Positions 7,582 through 8,282 of a DNA stretch of 8,282 nucleotides are shown piece by piece. Below the pieces are notes generated by a model that was not told where the DNA came from, made no database searches, and saw only the letters and a list, made by a program, of their open reading frames with translations. The translations under genes were made by a program, and so were the position numbers. The stretch covers positions 1 to 8,282 of the forward strand of contig JANLPY010000032.1 of the NCBI GenBank assembly GCA_031367505.1, read 5' to 3'. Every line of letters begins with the position of its first letter. Positions within the stretch are counted from its first letter, which is position 1. Origin of the DNA: JAKFWF01 sp031367505. Lineage in GTDB: Bacteria; Pseudomonadota; Alphaproteobacteria; Rhizobiales; Hyphomicrobiaceae.

Positions 7582-7858
7582 GGAATTGCTCCAATCTCTG
7601 GGCAACCGTGGCGAGGATGGCGTCGCGCTTTTCCGGCATGTCGCGACTGACGATCAGGTCCAGCGCTATCTGCATATATTCTGTTGTCTGGGCGATACGT
7701 GATGCGCTCGCACGCGTGCGGGCGCCATCGGCGAAGAAGCGATCGAGCGCGTTGCGGATGATATCGGAGCGAGGGCGGCCTTGCTCGCGTGCTTCTTCAT
7801 CGAGACGATGCACGAGGTCTCGCGAGAGACTGATGGTCGTGCGTGGATGACCAGACAT
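7568..7858 (-). CDS. Ribbon-helix-helix DNA-binding protein, TrwA-like oriT accessory factor/repressor
   Basis: This is a 96-residue protein with an N-terminal ribbon-helix-helix (CopG/MetJ-type) fold: strand RTTISL (6-11), helix SRDLVHRLDEEAREQG (12-27), the GRPRSDIIRNAL turn and second helix (27-38), then a C-terminal helical part (about 47-90) likely used for oligomerisation. In R388 the TrwA protein in the same position binds oriT, represses its own operon and stimulates TrwB ATPase; the same role is inferred here from position and fold. The ATG at 7858 has GGGAG 7 nt upstream, which is better than the ATG at 7912 that would add 18 residues and start within the predicted promoter. The two CACGA-type palindromes at 7968 and 8041 are natural candidates for its binding sites. 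It might equally bind the GCGCTT dyad over the transcript start. Confidence 0.85.
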   Translation of the reverse strand: MSGHPRTTISLSRDLVHRLDEEAREQGRPRSDIIRNALDRFFADGARTRASASRIAQTTEYMQIALDLIVSRDMPEKRDAILATVAQRLEQFHGGL

Positions 7859-7888
7859 GTGCCAACTCCCTTGGACGAGGAGCTGACG

Positions 7889-7906
7889 GGCGCTTAGGAA
7901 AGCGCC
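7889..7906. repeat. Perfect inverted repeat in leader of transfer operon (GCGCTT dyad 1)
   Basis: GGCGCTT-AGGA-AAGCGCC has seven-base arms and a 4-nt spacer, and is fully complementary. It lies just downstream of the predicted -10 box (7915-7910) and upstream of the ribosome binding site, i.e. around +1 to +20 of the transfer-operon transcript. It could be a repressor operator or a hairpin in the mRNA leader. The core half-site GCGCTT recurs in the palindrome at 8109-8123. Confidence 0.75.
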
Positions 7907-7909
7907 ATC

Positions 7910-7938
7910 CATATGATTTGGTTTCGCTTGTCGGTCAA
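7910..7938 (-). promoter_or_regulatory. Predicted sigma70-type promoter of the transfer operon
   Basis: On the minus strand TTGACC (7938-7933, five of six bases of the -35 consensus) and CATATG (7915-7910, weak -10 with three matches) are separated by exactly 17 bp. Transcription would start near 7903, giving a ~45-nt leader that contains the GCGCTT dyad and the GGGAG ribosome binding site of the ribbon-helix-helix gene. The -10 is poor, so the promoter may be weak or regulated. Confidence 0.5.
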
Positions 7939-7967
7939 GTACCGTCGATTAGGGACTGCGTCGCGCG

Positions 7968-7983
7968 CACGAAATTGTGCCGC
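7968..7983 (+). repeat. oriT repeat copy 1, CACGAAATTGTGCCGC
   Basis: This 16-bp sequence matches the copy at 8041-8056 at 14 of 16 positions, and its CACGAAATTGTG core is an imperfect palindrome. The two copies begin 73 bp apart, close to seven helical turns. It is placed between the predicted nic site and the transfer operon, where TraY/TraM/TrwA-type proteins bind in known systems. The protein that binds it is inferred, not shown. Confidence 0.65.
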
Positions 7984-8040
7984 AAGAGACGGTGCTGAGT
8001 TATGCTAAACGACTGTACGTGCGGTGGAATCGGTTCGGCA

Positions 8041-8056
8041 CACGATATCGTGCCGC
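8041..8056 (+). repeat. oriT repeat copy 2, CACGATATCGTGCCGC
   Basis: The first twelve bases, CACGATATCGTG, are a perfect palindrome, and the whole 16-mer matches the copy at 7968-7983 with two differences (positions 6 and 9). The flanks extend the symmetry imperfectly: CGGCA on the left at 8036-8040 and TGCCG on the right at 8051-8055. A perfect 12-bp dyad suits a ribbon-helix-helix dimer or tetramer. Confidence 0.7.
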
Positions 8057-8108
8057 GCCCGCACGAATACGAGGCAAAATAACATTTTCAGCAAGTAGTT
8101 GAAGACAC

Positions 8109-8123
8109 TGCGCTTTAAGCGCA
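8109..8123. repeat. 15-bp perfect palindrome in oriT (GCGCTT dyad 2)
   Basis: TGCGCTT-T-AAGCGCA has seven-base perfect arms around a single base. It ends 8 bp before the nic-type hairpin. It shares the GCGCTT half-site with the dyad at 7889-7906 but with a 1-nt instead of a 4-nt spacer. Confidence 0.75.
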
Positions 8124-8131
8124 AAACCTTC

Positions 8132-8153
8132 GCGGCGTGCCGCATAGGGTGTG
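8132..8153 (+). other. Predicted relaxase recognition hairpin and nic site (cut between 8152 and 8153)
   Basis: GCGGC-GT-GCCGC (8132-8143) is followed by ATAGGGTGT, and then GCGCTCC. In the F plasmid, as I recall it, the TraI-binding inverted repeat is followed by GTGGGGTGT/GGTGC, also nine bases from arm to cut. Here the six bases before the predicted cut (GGGTGT) and the G after it agree with F. R388 has a comparable hairpin-to-nic layout ending in TGTCT/ATAG. The adjacent MOBF relaxase and the expected transfer direction support the call. The exact cut position is inference. Confidence 0.65.
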
Positions 8154-8166
8154 CGCTCCTATCCCC

Positions 8167-8172
8167 TATAAT
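8167..8172 (+). promoter_or_regulatory. Perfect TATAAT -10-like box facing the leading region
   Basis: TATAAT lies 14 nt beyond the predicted nic on the plus strand. I find no acceptable -35 at 16-18 bp upstream (the sequence there is around CATAGGGT) and no extended -10 TG. It could be a weak promoter reading right, or just an A/T-rich part of oriT. Confidence 0.2.
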
Positions 8173-8229
8173 CGCCAGAGCTAATTGTCGTGTTCGGGAT
8201 CTCTGTTCGCATCGATGTCCAGCCTTTCC

Positions 8230-8243
8230 GGGGAGTCCTCCCC
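8230..8243. repeat. Short perfect inverted repeat GGGGAG-TC-CTCCCC
   Basis: This has six-base arms with a 2-nt spacer near the right edge, on the leading-region side of the predicted nic. No T-run follows, so it is not a typical terminator. The rest of 8183-8282 shows no supported gene. Confidence 0.4.
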
Positions 8244-8282
8244 CTCGCAGAAGTTGCATTTGATATCCGTGGTTGATCGTGC

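Larger units (their letters stand above)
7968..8182 (+). other. Predicted origin of transfer (oriT)
   Basis: The region upstream of the ribbon-helix-helix gene has no credible gene but is dense in symmetrical sequence: two 16-bp palindromic repeats (7968, 8041), an A/T-rich dyad AAAAT-AAC-ATTTT (8076-8088), a weak IHF-like match (CAGCAA-GTAG-TTG, 8089-8101), a 15-bp palindrome (8109-8123) and a nic-type hairpin (8132-8143). R388 and related MOBF plasmids place oriT directly upstream of the TrwA-type gene, so both content and position agree. Nicking on the plus strand would lead with sequence beyond the right edge and bring the tra genes in last. The left and right limits given are approximate. 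Confidence 0.75.

Noticed and set aside
8005..8259. 84-codon minus-strand frame in the oriT region
   Set aside because: No ribosome binding site precedes the ATG at 8259, the composition is not coding-like, and it covers the repeats and nic hairpin.
1..8282. CRISPR array, tRNA, rRNA or insertion sequence
   Set aside because: I saw no regularly spaced repeats, no tRNA-like cloverleaf, no rRNA-like stretch and no transposase gene or terminal inverted repeats.

Overview
The window looks like the mobilization (MOB) end of a conjugative or mobilizable plasmid, or an integrated element, from a GC-rich alphaproteobacterium. A sphingomonad is my best guess. That guess rests on the base composition and on the general look of the relaxase and coupling protein, not on any search. 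All genes I can support are on the minus strand, so the region reads right to left.

Right end (7859-8282): a non-coding region that I interpret as the origin of transfer, oriT. It has a short hairpin followed 9 nt later by a GGGTGT/G motif like the F-plasmid nic site, two copies of a 16-bp palindromic repeat, two GCGCTT/AAGCGC dyads, and a sigma70-like promoter pointing into the operon. From there leftward comes a three-gene operon in the order known from plasmid R388 (trwA-trwB-trwC). It encodes a small ribbon-helix-helix DNA-binding protein (7858-7568), a TrwB/TraD coupling ATPase (7581-5107) and a large TrwC/TraI (MOBF) relaxase-helicase (5107-1598). The gene junctions overlap (14 bp, then TGATG), which points to translational coupling. 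The predicted nick polarity would send the region beyond the right edge first and the tra genes last, as in F and R388.

Middle-left (1379-198): after a 218-bp gap lies a tight accessory cluster. It encodes an unrecognised 69-residue hydrophilic protein, an exported HNH-nuclease-like protein (start and stop overlap as TGATG), and a membrane protein with a CPYC motif (38-bp overlap). The products are not core conjugation proteins and the function of the cluster is unknown.

Left edge (93-1): the first 31 codons of a further gene with a strong ribosome binding site. They resemble the N-terminus of Xre/MbcA/ParS-type antitoxins. Upstream are short direct repeats at 11-bp and 8-bp periods that could be an operator. 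No mating-pair-formation (type IV secretion) gene is present in the window.

The most notable points are the F-like nic site with its repeat layout, a 166-residue strongly acidic insertion inside the catalytic domain of the relaxase, and the exported-nuclease cassette behind the transfer operon.
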